60,712 nt of DNA. It comes from an uncultured Winogradskyella sp. (lineage in GTDB: Bacteria; Bacteroidota; Bacteroidia; Flavobacteriales; Flavobacteriaceae). Below the pieces are notes generated by a model that was not told where the DNA came from, made no database searches, and saw nothing but the letters and a program-made list of their open reading frames with translations. The translations under genes were made by a program, and so were the position numbers. This document shows, one piece after another, positions 52,273-60,712 of the stretch. Location of the stretch: contig CAJXVG010000003.1 in the NCBI GenBank assembly GCA_913061495.1, positions 1 to 60,712 on the forward strand, given 5' to 3'. Every line of letters starts with the position of its first letter. Positions within the stretch are counted from its first letter, which is position 1.

Positions 52273-55200
52273 TTAATTTACTATAATTTTTTTAGTAAGG
52301 CTACTATTATTCCCTGTGCTCAATTTAATAATATAGGTACCTGCACTTAAATTTTTAACTTCGTATTCATTATAGCTTCCCTCATAAGCACTAGTGGTGT
52401 AAACCGACTGACCCACAACATTATATAATTCTATATTTTTTATTTTTTCATTTTTTGGGTTAAGGATTACTATTGTATTTCTATTAAATGCATAATAAAA
52501 TTTAAGACTTGTAATTGTTTCTTCTATTTGAGACAATGTCTGTGATTGATCTTGAAAAACCACTTCTAACCTATTATTAAATTCACCTTCTTCCGAAGAA
52601 AATTCAAAAGGTTGGTCATTTCTTAAATCAAAGTATTCGCCTGTTAAATTATCTTTTATGTAAATTTCTTGATCTTCGGTAATGTTTTCGGTTTCTGTTA
52701 ATTTTAGGGTGTAGTTGTAATTACCTGAGGTTTTTAATACCAATGGCACAACTTTATCTTCGGTAATGTCACTGTAAGCCTGAATCGTCATTAACTCATT
52801 TTCAAAAGCTAGGTTTAGATCATCACTGTATCCTTCACCATTTTTTGCTTCGTAACCATAATCAAAATCATCTGATGTACTTTCACTAAAACCAAGTAGC
52901 AATTCTCTTCGGGTAGATGGACCATTGACTGAATTAAATTCTAGACGCATTCTCTTCATTAAACTTTCCTCGGATGTTGAGCTGTCTCTACTACTTGTTT
53001 TTTGAGAGTTGTTTGCACTTCTAAAGAAAACTGATCCATTATCATAAGTTCCGTTTGCCTCTGTTTCTTTAACAAAGACACGTTGGCTGTTTTGAAAAAC
53101 AATATTTCCGCTAGCAACGATTTCTGTTACGAATCCCTGTCCAACAGGTAAATATCTTGTAGGTATTTTAGTACCATCTTGATTGCCATTTGTTTCTCCT
53201 TCAATTCCAACAAATTGGTACGCTCTTACAGAACCTGTTTTATTTACTTGAGCATAGCCTCCATTATATTCACTTAAATTATGGGATGCTCCACTCCATT
53301 GCTGCCATAAATGTATTGTTCCTTCTATGATATTTTCATTATCGTCTATAAACTTGTGCAAATCAATTGCTGATGCATAAGGGTTTCCTAATAAATAATC
53401 TGTTTTTGAAACCGCTGGCACAGATCCATCTCCGCCTGTGTCTGTAACATTTACTATTATTGTACCGTTGTTTGGCTTTCCTTCAAATAAATATTGTTGA
53501 TGTGCTTCTGGAACACCTGTTCCTTTTTGTGTATATCCAACTCCTGGTTGGATAGGCGTGCTTGGGCTTAAGGATTCATAATCATAATAAGTTACTCCAT
53601 TTTTATAAGTATATAGCCAGTAAGTACTTATTTTACCCGTTTCTCCATATCCATTGGTGAACTCAAAATTATTAGCCTCATCCTTTTTTAGCATGTTTAA
53701 GCTATAGGATGAATTATTACTATTATTACTTGTGGTATTATTATCTGTGAAAGAGGTAGCACCCAACCCACCTATTGGTGATGCCCAATAGTTATACCAA
53801 TATTTACTAGAAGTTCCTTCTTGCCTTCTTAATATTTTTCCGGTGGAAGATGTTACTAAATCACTATTCTCATCTTGAATTAACTGAGAGTCATCTTTTA
53901 AGTCTAACGTTCCGTTTAATTCTAAATACCATTTATTGAAAACTGCATTATCATTATTAACAGTAAGTTTTTTACCTGAACCTATGTGAAGCCCTAAATT
54001 AATAAGGGATTTATCTATTGTTATATTATTATTTATTTTAATAATAGACCAAGCTTTAGTATTATCAAGATTATCTATATCCCATACATCACCATGCAAC
54101 CAGGTGGACTCATCTGCCCAATTTCCATCTTGTTTTGTTATATATGGTAAAGGTGCTGTTTGATAATAAATGTTTTTAATGTTATAAAGTTTTGCTCCTG
54201 TTACCTCATCTGTGAGCACAGTGACCTTGTCATCTATAACATCATCCTTATAAGTATCCATTTTGAAATACCTTATTAAGTTTCCACCAATAGCATTTAA
54301 CGAAACAGCTTTAGGTATAATTTTCCCTTGATTAAAACTTACGGCTTCATTTAATTCTTGATATACAATTTTCTGTAGTTCTTCGGTAGATAGATTTGTA
54401 TTGAACACCCTCACTTCATCTATTTCTCCTTTAAAATAATTTTGAGAACCAGTGTTATAAGGTTTTCTCCCTATTCTATATTTTAAATTTTCGGGTGTAC
54501 TGTGTATGCTCCCAGAATTTGTGTTTCCTGACGCTACCTCTTTACCATTTATATAGATTTTCAATCTGTTTTCAGAGGCAGAACCATTATAAACAGCAGT
54601 AATGTGAGCCCATTCATTTGAGTTTAATGTAGCTGTTGTCGTTAAGGATGTACCTCCATTCATATAAACTTTTATACGCTTGTTTGACAGGACAGATATC
54701 CAAAAATTTGATTGTCCGGCAACAGCTCCTTCAGAATTAAAAGTTGGATCTAATTTTACCCAAGCCATTTGAGTTACTTGTGATAAACCCTGTACTACAT
54801 TAGATAAATCTTCGACATAATCATTCCGTCCATCAAAATACAAACTGTAGGAATCGTTAAGATCTCTCGGTGAGCCAAAATAATTATTATTGGTATCAAA
54901 CCCATCCAACAGACCATCGTTGTCAGAATCTTCATTCCCGTCTATAATACCATCGTTATTTGTGTCTAGACCAGCATAAATAGTTGTATCAATATCGCTG
55001 CCATTAGATATGTCATTTGCTGCATCATTGCTATCTATATCTAAATAGTCTGGAATAGCGTCTCCGTCTGTATCTATAGGATTGGGATAGCTAAAGGTAC
55101 CATGGTCTGTAGTAAGTTCTGTGTCAGAATCTGAATCATTATCATCCATAAGTGATAGTATCCCATCACCATCTGGATCATCTGTTTTATCATTTGTAGA

Positions 55201-58200
55201 AGTATCTTGATAATCTGAGCCATTTCCTAAGCCATTACCATTGACATCTATATCTCCAAAACCGTCATATTCAACATTATCAAATATACCATCATTATCA
55301 CTATCTAAATCTAAATAATCTGGTGTCCCATCATTATCTGAGTCTCTTGGTATTACATTTTCATAAGAATCATGCACTCCGTTACCGTTTGCATCTGTCC
55401 ATGGGTTTGTAGAATCGTTGTTTACCGTGGCATCATAGTTGTCATCTATTAATCCTAACTCTACTACATTTGGTATTCCATCATTATCATTATCTAAATC
55501 TATAGAATCTGCAACACCATCGTTATCTAAATCACATAACGTTTGTTTTACATAAATGTCATCAATTGCTAAGTCATTTCCTAAGCCACCTAAATTTGCA
55601 TTGCTTAATTCTACGGTAAATTGACTATAGCTTGATGAAAAACTTGCAGACACCTCTACCCAATCACCTGCTGGGCTGGTTGCGCTTATTAGTCCGGATG
55701 TGGCAGAAGCTATCTCTACACCGTTTGGATCATATATCTTAATTATGACTTCTGGTTTTTCTCTAGAAGCCAACTCTGTAGTATCAATATCATCTCTATC
55801 AATATTAATCGCATAAAACCCAAACTCTATGGGTACATTAGGAGTGGCACCCGTTACAGATTGACTATAAAAAACTCCTGTCTCTTCCGTTGCGTTAAAT
55901 ATTGCCATCCTACCATTGGTATCTCCTGGTGTATGGTCCTCACCTGCATACCAATAATCTTCTGCCCAAGCTGATATATCTACATTTATATCTTCAGTAA
56001 TATCATTATCATTAGTTATGGTATAATGAACTGTATAATCGCCATCGTTAACACTCTCTGGATTGTATGTTGCAGGACATGTACCCGTACCGTCTTCAAA
56101 ACAATAAGATGTTGTTGCATCTGAGTAATTTCCATTAATTTGAATTCTATTTAAACCCGCTCCAAAAGTTTCATTTAAAAAAACTAAATCTGTGGTTGAA
56201 GCGTACGGATAGGATGCACATGATAAAGATTCTTCTATGTCTTTAATCCCATCATTATCATCATCCTCATCTATATTGTCTGGTACTCCATCACCATCAG
56301 TATCTGGAAATGTTTGAGCTCCCTCTCCTTCTATTTTAAATGTAAATGGATTTTCATCTGGGTCATCTGATAAAACTGAAATATTACTAGAGAAAGAACC
56401 TGTGAAGGATGGATCAAAAGAAACAGAAAAGGTGGTAGAAGCCCCTGGTGGCAAAACTGTATTGCTTGGCTGGCTTACAATTGTAAATGCAGTAGAACCA
56501 GATAAGGAAACATAAGGGGATGTTAAACCTAAATTTGATGAGCCGCTATTCTCAATTACAAAACTTCTAGTGAGTGCACCAGAGTTTATATCATATATAC
56601 CAAAATTTGTAAAGTTGTCTATAGATGTTGTAGTTGTACCAGATGTTATTTCATTGTTATCACCTAGAACCACTATATTCTGTAAATCTCCTGAATTCTC
56701 TCCAATACTTACTGTGTAATCCTCAAACTCTTCTGGCTGAGAAGTTTGCCCACAGGCATTAGAAGAATACCAATACCTTCTTGTTCCGATACGCATAACG
56801 GTTGTTCCGTCTAAGGCTGATGCTGGAATAGTGATTGTGCCTGGATTAAAAGTGTTATCGGAAGAAGACAAAGATGAATCTTCTCCATTATCTAAGGGCA
56901 CCACATTATAGGTATCCCATAATCTTTCTGCTCCACTGAAAACTCCATTCTGATCTAAATCTACATAGACAGCCCATCCAGACCTATTTTCTGAAGCCAT
57001 AGTTTGTGATACCGAAAGCTCTACACTATAAGTATTTTCTTTATGAAAATCCACTATAGGGCTTACATCTAAATAAAAACCATACCCACCATCATTTCCC
57101 GATGCGTTATCCAAAGTTACTGTTTCTCCTACAACTTTAACATTCGATATATAGTGCGTTCCATTGGAATTACTTGTTGGTACACATGCACCTAAATCAA
57201 CCTCAACATTTACCGTTGCCATATTGCAATCTCCATCTACATCACAAATATTGTATGTAAAGCTATCTGTACCCAAAAATTCAGAATTGGGTACATACTC
57301 AAATATGCCATCTGAAACTTCTGTAATAGATCCATTTGTTGGCAGAGTATTTAAAGCGTAATCATCTCCATCTCCTCCATCTGTACCGATACTGTCATTA
57401 GAAGAAACATCTATTTGGTTAGGAGCACCTCCTGTACTATTTTTAAGTACGGTCATTTCATCATTAGAGGCTGTAGGTCCTGATGCTTGCACCATATTTA
57501 CCCTATAATCTTCTACTTCACCTGCACGATAATTAAAGTTACATGATGTAAAATTTGTATCAGAACCATCAATAAAACCAACCCTAATTACTGATAATGC
57601 TGCATCTACTGAACCTGATACAGGGATAGTAATAGGTACTTCAACTACTTTATTTCCACCAATATTATTAGTGTCTCGAAAAGTAAACAAAAAACGTTCT
57701 TCATTATCCTCAAAATCATCATCAGAATTTTCGTTCTTATTAATCCATATTGCTACAGTATTTGTTTCAGTATTCCACCCATTTAGCGTTACACTTACTA
57801 CACCATTAATAGTCTCACCTAAAGTGATATCTGTAAACGATGTAGAATTGTAATAGGTATAACCACCTGTTAATTCTGAACTAGAGTTGTTAAGATTTCC
57901 TATCGAGACGTTAGAGATATAATAGGTGTTATAGGAACCGATGTTTATCGGTGTACAGAAAACTGGTTCATTTTCTGATGGATTTGAACTATTTTCAGAA
58001 GCAATAGCAATACTATAATCTTCAATTTCGCCTGCATCATACCCATAATTACATGGTGTAAAGTCTGTATTAGTACCTGTTTTGTATCCTACTCGCATTC
58101 TTGCATTTCCAGCTTGTGCTGTACTTGGTATTGGGATGCTAACAGGGACATTTACGATTTTATTTCCCCCTGAATTGTTTGTATCCTGAAAAGTAAACAA

Positions 58201-58545
58201 AAAACGTTCTCCATTATCCTCTAAATCATCATCAGAATTTTCGTTAAAATTTATCCAAACAACCACTGTGTTTATATTTGTATTCCAGCCATTTACTGTA
58301 ACACTTACCATACCATTTAGTGCTTCACCTGCAACAGCACCAGTAAATAAAACCGAGTCATAAAACGTATAACTTCCTGTTGCACCAGAGCTAGAGTTAC
58401 TAACATCACCAAAAGAGACATTAGATATGTAATTAGTGTTATATGTTCCTATATTAGAAGGCGGACAATATTGTGCACTTGCCTTAAATGAAACTAAAAT
58501 AAAGATTGTTAGAAATAATATTCTAAAAGTGTTTTTGTTTTTCAT
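52273..58545 (-). CDS. giant T9SS cargo protein with GEVED, thrombospondin type 3 and LamG modules
   Basis: 2090 aa, signal peptide ending KASAQ. In order: two near-identical GEVED units (~25-185 and ~190-350), a cadherin/Ig-like unit (~355-450), a third GEVED unit (~460-610), a choice-of-anchor D domain (~640-735), a first calcium-binding thrombospondin type 3 run (~745-769), a second long TSP3 run (~1005-1215, DNDNDG / DSDNDG steps), a LamG/concanavalin-like domain (~1228-1400), a C-terminal beta region and a T9SS sorting domain (GQSVYTTSAYEGSYNEYEV to SLTKKIIVN). It should be exported through the T9SS and bound to the cell surface, perhaps as an adhesin or polysaccharide binder. The same operon carries the sugar-dehydrogenase protein. 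Confidence 0.92.
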   Translation of the reverse strand: MKNKNTFRILFLTIFILVSFKASAQYCPPSNIGTYNTNYISNVSFGDVSNSSSGATGSYTFYDSVLFTGAVAGEALNGMVSVTVNGWNTNINTVVVWINFNENSDDDLEDNGERFLFTFQDTNNSGGNKIVNVPVSIPIPSTAQAGNARMRVGYKTGTNTDFTPCNYGYDAGEIEDYSIAIASENSSNPSENEPVFCTPINIGSYNTYYISNVSIGNLNNSSSELTGGYTYYNSTSFTDITLGETINGVVSVTLNGWNTETNTVAIWINKNENSDDDFEDNEERFLFTFRDTNNIGGNKVVEVPITIPVSGSVDAALSVIRVGFIDGSDTNFTSCNFNYRAGEVEDYRVNMVQASGPTASNDEMTVLKNSTGGAPNQIDVSSNDSIGTDGGDGDDYALNTLPTNGSITEVSDGIFEYVPNSEFLGTDSFTYNICDVDGDCNMATVNVEVDLGACVPTSNSNGTHYISNVKVVGETVTLDNASGNDGGYGFYLDVSPIVDFHKENTYSVELSVSQTMASENRSGWAVYVDLDQNGVFSGAERLWDTYNVVPLDNGEDSSLSSSDNTFNPGTITIPASALDGTTVMRIGTRRYWYSSNACGQTSQPEEFEDYTVSIGENSGDLQNIVVLGDNNEITSGTTTTSIDNFTNFGIYDINSGALTRSFVIENSGSSNLGLTSPYVSLSGSTAFTIVSQPSNTVLPPGASTTFSVSFDPSFTGSFSSNISVLSDDPDENPFTFKIEGEGAQTFPDTDGDGVPDNIDEDDDNDGIKDIEESLSCASYPYASTTDLVFLNETFGAGLNRIQINGNYSDATTSYCFEDGTGTCPATYNPESVNDGDYTVHYTITNDNDITEDINVDISAWAEDYWYAGEDHTPGDTNGRMAIFNATEETGVFYSQSVTGATPNVPIEFGFYAINIDRDDIDTTELASREKPEVIIKIYDPNGVEIASATSGLISATSPAGDWVEVSASFSSSYSQFTVELSNANLGGLGNDLAIDDIYVKQTLCDLDNDGVADSIDLDNDNDGIPNVVELGLIDDNYDATVNNDSTNPWTDANGNGVHDSYENVIPRDSDNDGTPDYLDLDSDNDGIFDNVEYDGFGDIDVNGNGLGNGSDYQDTSTNDKTDDPDGDGILSLMDDNDSDSDTELTTDHGTFSYPNPIDTDGDAIPDYLDIDSNDAANDISNGSDIDTTIYAGLDTNNDGIIDGNEDSDNDGLLDGFDTNNNYFGSPRDLNDSYSLYFDGRNDYVEDLSNVVQGLSQVTQMAWVKLDPTFNSEGAVAGQSNFWISVLSNKRIKVYMNGGTSLTTTATLNSNEWAHITAVYNGSASENRLKIYINGKEVASGNTNSGSIHSTPENLKYRIGRKPYNTGSQNYFKGEIDEVRVFNTNLSTEELQKIVYQELNEAVSFNQGKIIPKAVSLNAIGGNLIRYFKMDTYKDDVIDDKVTVLTDEVTGAKLYNIKNIYYQTAPLPYITKQDGNWADESTWLHGDVWDIDNLDNTKAWSIIKINNNITIDKSLINLGLHIGSGKKLTVNNDNAVFNKWYLELNGTLDLKDDSQLIQDENSDLVTSSTGKILRRQEGTSSKYWYNYWASPIGGLGATSFTDNNTTSNNSNNSSYSLNMLKKDEANNFEFTNGYGETGKISTYWLYTYKNGVTYYDYESLSPSTPIQPGVGYTQKGTGVPEAHQQYLFEGKPNNGTIIVNVTDTGGDGSVPAVSKTDYLLGNPYASAIDLHKFIDDNENIIEGTIHLWQQWSGASHNLSEYNGGYAQVNKTGSVRAYQFVGIEGETNGNQDGTKIPTRYLPVGQGFVTEIVASGNIVFQNSQRVFVKETEANGTYDNGSVFFRSANNSQKTSSRDSSTSEESLMKRMRLEFNSVNGPSTRRELLLGFSESTSDDFDYGYEAKNGEGYSDDLNLAFENELMTIQAYSDITEDKVVPLVLKTSGNYNYTLKLTETENITEDQEIYIKDNLTGEYFDLRNDQPFEFSSEEGEFNNRLEVVFQDQSQTLSQIEETITSLKFYYAFNRNTIVILNPKNEKIKNIELYNVVGQSVYTTSAYEGSYNEYEVKNLSAGTYIIKLSTGNNSSLTKKIIVN
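57531..58470 (-). repeat. tandem duplication of a ~509-bp GEVED-coding unit
   Basis: The two N-terminal GEVED units are near-repeats at DNA level: for instance, AAGTAAACAAAAAACGTTCT occurs at 57681-57700 and again at 58190-58209, an offset of 509 bp. Coordinates of the unit edges are approximate. Confidence 0.8.
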
Positions 58546-58939
58546 GACTAAGCAAGATTAAGTTTAGCTTTGCTTAATATTAAAGCAGAACCAGGTTGGG
58601 TTTTTAATTGATTGGCTTGAGAACATATGGCTTTGATCCTTAAAAAGAAGACGGTTGAGGGTAGCGTTTCACACATAAATTAATATAGTTTAATATATGT
58701 ACTTCAATCAAATTTTAAGTCAAATGGATCTTTACAACAGAGGGAAGTTGCTTAACATATGGCAAAACTTATTAAGCGGTTTTACCATAATCAAGGCAAT
58801 AGTAGTGATTTGCAACAAAACATGCAAGAAAAAAAGAATTTTTATTCGTTAAAGTGTTTAATTAATTCGACGAAACGCATATTTTTAGATTGTCAAACCT
58901 ATAATTATACTTATTTTTTATTAATTAATTTACAGTTAG
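58546..58939. other. 394-nt spacer between the T9SS cargo gene and radA
   Basis: No gene I can support. On the minus strand TAGGTTTG (58901-58894) is a perfect -7 element and could give the T9SS operon a leader of about 340 nt; on the plus strand TAGCTTTG (58565-58572) is also perfect but leads to no recognisable gene. A 65-codon open frame at 58759-58956 has no homology I can see. Confidence 0.4.
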
Positions 58940-60298
58940 TTAAACAACAAAATTAACTAAATCCTCTACTTTAGAAATCAACTGAATTTTTATGGCAGTA
59001 TTTTTTAGGGCTATCTTATTATACTTAGAAACAAAAATAGTTGAGAAACCTAATTTTTCTGCTTCCAAAATACGTTGTTCTACGCGTTGTACTGGTCTAA
59101 TTTCACCAGATAGACCTACCTCTGCAGCAAAACAATAATCACTTTGCAAAGCTACATCTTCATTAGAGGATAAAATTGAAGCTACTACTGCCAAATCTAT
59201 AGCAGGATCATCTACTGTTATTCCGCCTGTAATATTCAAAAAAACATCTTTTGCTCCCAGTCTAAAACCTGCTCTTTTTTCTAAAACAGCTAAGAGCATA
59301 TTTAAACGCTTAGCATTAAACCCAGTAGCTGAACGTTGTGGTGTACCATAAACAGCTGTGCTAACAAGTGCTTGCACTTCAATCATCAATGGTCTTAAAC
59401 CTTCTAAAGTTGCTGCAACTGCATTACCAGATAATTCTCCGTCTTTTTCTGAAATTAAAATTTCGGAGGGGTTGGAGACTTCTCGCAATCCGGAGCCTTG
59501 CATTTCATAAATGCCCAGCTCATTGGTGGAGCCAAATCGGTTTTTGTTAGCTCTTAAAATTCTGAATACATGGTTACGATCTCCTTCAAACTGTAAAACC
59601 GTATCTACCATATGTTCCAAAATTTTTGGTCCAGCAATATGACCGTCTTTTGTGATATGACCAATCAATAAAACAGGTGTAGATGTTTCCTTGGCAAATT
59701 TTATGAATTCAGTGGTACATTCTTTTATTTGTGAAATACTACCTGCTGAAGACTCAATATAATCACTGTGCAAAGTTTGAATGGAGTCAATAACCACAAT
59801 ATCTGGCTCTAGCTCTTCAATTTGCTTAAAGATATTCTGAGTTTTGGTTTCGGTTAGAATATAGCAATTACTACTGCTTGAATTGATACGCTCTGCACGC
59901 ATCTTAATCTGTTTCTGACTTTCTTCGCCTGAAACATAAAGCGTTTTATATTGTAGTTTCAACGCAATTTGAAGCAAAAGTGTACTCTTGCCAATACCTG
60001 GTTCACCACCCAAAAGTGTTAATGAGCCATGTACCATTCCGCCACCCAAAACCCGATTCAACTCAGCATCTTGCATGTTAAGTCGCGCCTCTTTCGACGT
60101 ATCAATTTCATTAATTTTTAACGGTTTTGATACTCTTTTTTTATTTGAAGTCGGAGTTTTCCAATCGCTCTTTTCAGGATTTTGAATCACCTCTTCCGTT
60201 ATGGTATTCCATGCTTTACATGAGCTGCATTGTCCTTGCCATTTAGAATATTGACTACCACAATTCTGACAAAAAAACGTTGTTTTTACTTTAGCCAT
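58940..60298 (-). CDS. radA: DNA repair protein RadA
   Basis: 452 aa. RecA-like branch-migration helicase for recombination. N-terminal zinc finger C-x2-C...C-x2-C (FFCQNCGSQYSKWQGQCSSC, 8-27), Walker A LLGGEPGIGKSTLLLQ at about 96-111, the RadA motif KNRFGSTNELG near residue 258 and a Lon-like C-terminal domain ending in a short basic tail. Start ATG 60298 begins directly at the finger. Single gene, next to the contig end. Confidence 0.98.
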   Translation of the reverse strand: MAKVKTTFFCQNCGSQYSKWQGQCSSCKAWNTITEEVIQNPEKSDWKTPTSNKKRVSKPLKINEIDTSKEARLNMQDAELNRVLGGGMVHGSLTLLGGEPGIGKSTLLLQIALKLQYKTLYVSGEESQKQIKMRAERINSSSSNCYILTETKTQNIFKQIEELEPDIVVIDSIQTLHSDYIESSAGSISQIKECTTEFIKFAKETSTPVLLIGHITKDGHIAGPKILEHMVDTVLQFEGDRNHVFRILRANKNRFGSTNELGIYEMQGSGLREVSNPSEILISEKDGELSGNAVAATLEGLRPLMIEVQALVSTAVYGTPQRSATGFNAKRLNMLLAVLEKRAGFRLGAKDVFLNITGGITVDDPAIDLAVVASILSSNEDVALQSDYCFAAEVGLSGEIRPVQRVEQRILEAEKLGFSTIFVSKYNKIALKNTAIKIQLISKVEDLVNFVV

Positions 60299-60680
60299 AC
60301 TTATTTTTCCAATAAACGGGAACCTTATAATTTATATAATAGCTAAAATATATTAATTCAAAAAAAGGTGCAATCATTTTCAATCTATTTCCATAAAACA
60401 ATTAGACAAGTGCAACATTAAGTTTTATTGCCTAAAGTTTTGGTTAACAACTTTGATGTATATAGTATAATACATTGACTGACGCAACAAGCAGTTATAA
60501 AGTATCAATTCAACTTAAAAACATTAACAGACCAAGCATCTTTTAAAAAAAAATTACTGCAAACAGATTCAACTAGTTTCCTTATTTAGTTATTAAATAC
60601 AAAATTGATTGTAACTAATAGATTTAATACTTAATCGCAGGTGTAGCCTACCATCGGATGATTTTAGAATATCTTTAAAG
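60299..60680. other. 382-nt spacer upstream of radA
   Basis: AT-rich sequence with no open frame of note, no tRNA and no clear -7 element facing radA. Any radA promoter here is not visible to me. The contig ends before the next gene. Confidence 0.4.
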
Positions 60681-60712
60681 CTGTCTCTTATACACATCTG
60701 ACGCTGCCGACG
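60681..60712. other. Illumina Nextera i5-side adapter (not genomic)
   Basis: The last 32 bases are the reverse complement of the Nextera read-1 transposase adapter, starting with the mosaic end CTGTCTCTTATACACATCT and continuing GACGCTGCCGACG; only the final base of the 33-base adapter is missing. Confidence 0.98.

Noticed and set aside
54890-56310. Asp/Asn-rich repeats that resemble tandem DNA repeats or a CRISPR array
   Set aside because: They are codons of thrombospondin type 3 calcium-binding repeats in the T9SS protein; spacing and sequence vary and no leader or cas genes are present.
58759-58956. A 65-codon plus-strand open frame between the T9SS gene and radA
   Set aside because: No homology, no domain and no -33/-7 promoter pair upstream; it may occur by chance in AT-rich sequence.
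60299-60680. Possible small RNA or promoter upstream of radA
   Set aside because: No -7 element facing radA, no hairpin with T run and no conserved sequence could be identified.

Overview
The window is a 60.7 kb contig from an AT-rich member of the Bacteroidota, almost certainly a marine-type Flavobacteriaceae. The evidence is the gliding pair gldE-gldD, two giant type IX secretion (T9SS) cargo proteins with C-terminal sorting domains, a SusC/Oar-style TonB receptor with a carboxypeptidase-regulatory N-terminal domain, TAnnTTTG-type -7 promoter elements, and flavobacterial gene neighbourhoods (ileS-traR/dksA-lspA; rng-HU-mutY-ssb-gldE-gldD). Both ends of the contig are untrimmed Illumina Nextera adapter (1-46 and 60681-60712), so the first gene, a 4'-phosphopantetheinyl transferase, is cut off by the assembly and its apparent C-terminus is adapter-encoded. 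I see no tRNA or rRNA genes, CRISPR arrays, prophages or insertion sequences.

Layout. 0-5 kb: PPTase (partial), ahcY, a DinB/DUF1569-like protein, an orphan Vsr-type endonuclease, and a methionine-type aminotransferase with an omega-amidase (SAH recycling and methionine salvage). 5-15 kb: Ig-like lipoprotein, ComF, a coiled-coil membrane protein, glycyl-tRNA synthetase, a YD-repeat-like secreted protein and a 1141-residue outer-membrane barrel protein of unknown role. 15-24 kb: exonuclease III, OmpA lipoprotein, aldo/keto reductase, RNase E/G, a 29-codon AURKAIP1/COX24-like basic protein, HU, MutY, SSB, GldE and GldD. 24-36 kb, mostly on the minus strand: TonB receptor, an operon of DUF3108 protein, tryptophan dioxygenase, M23 peptidase and Pgi, a small barrel protein, then HppD, a CCC-motif membrane protein and HmgA (aromatic amino-acid breakdown). 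36-43 kb: patatin-Omp85 protein, UvrC, and a tightly coupled plus-strand operon of a retropepsin-like protease, RimK, an M14 aspartoacylase-like hydrolase and 5-formyl-THF cyclo-ligase. 43-48 kb: LspA, DUF4097-like protein, a zinc-less TraR/DksA protein and type 2 IleRS. 48-60 kb: two T9SS cargo proteins and RadA.

The most interesting points are: an IleRS whose class I HIGH signature reads GVHH, the arrangement linked to mupirocin hyper-resistance; the RimK / retropepsin / M14 operon, which looks like a writer plus two possible erasers of glutamate tails; a Vsr endonuclease without its expected zinc cysteines or a Dcm partner; a DksA-family protein with three of its four zinc cysteines replaced; an M23 peptidase with HVC in place of HxH; a terminator-like hairpin inside the first codons of the DUF4097-like gene; and promoters placed so close to start codons (glyS, uvrC) that leaderless mRNAs are predicted. 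Much of the rest is ordinary flavobacterial core genome. Family assignments come from reading motifs in the translations; no database search was run.
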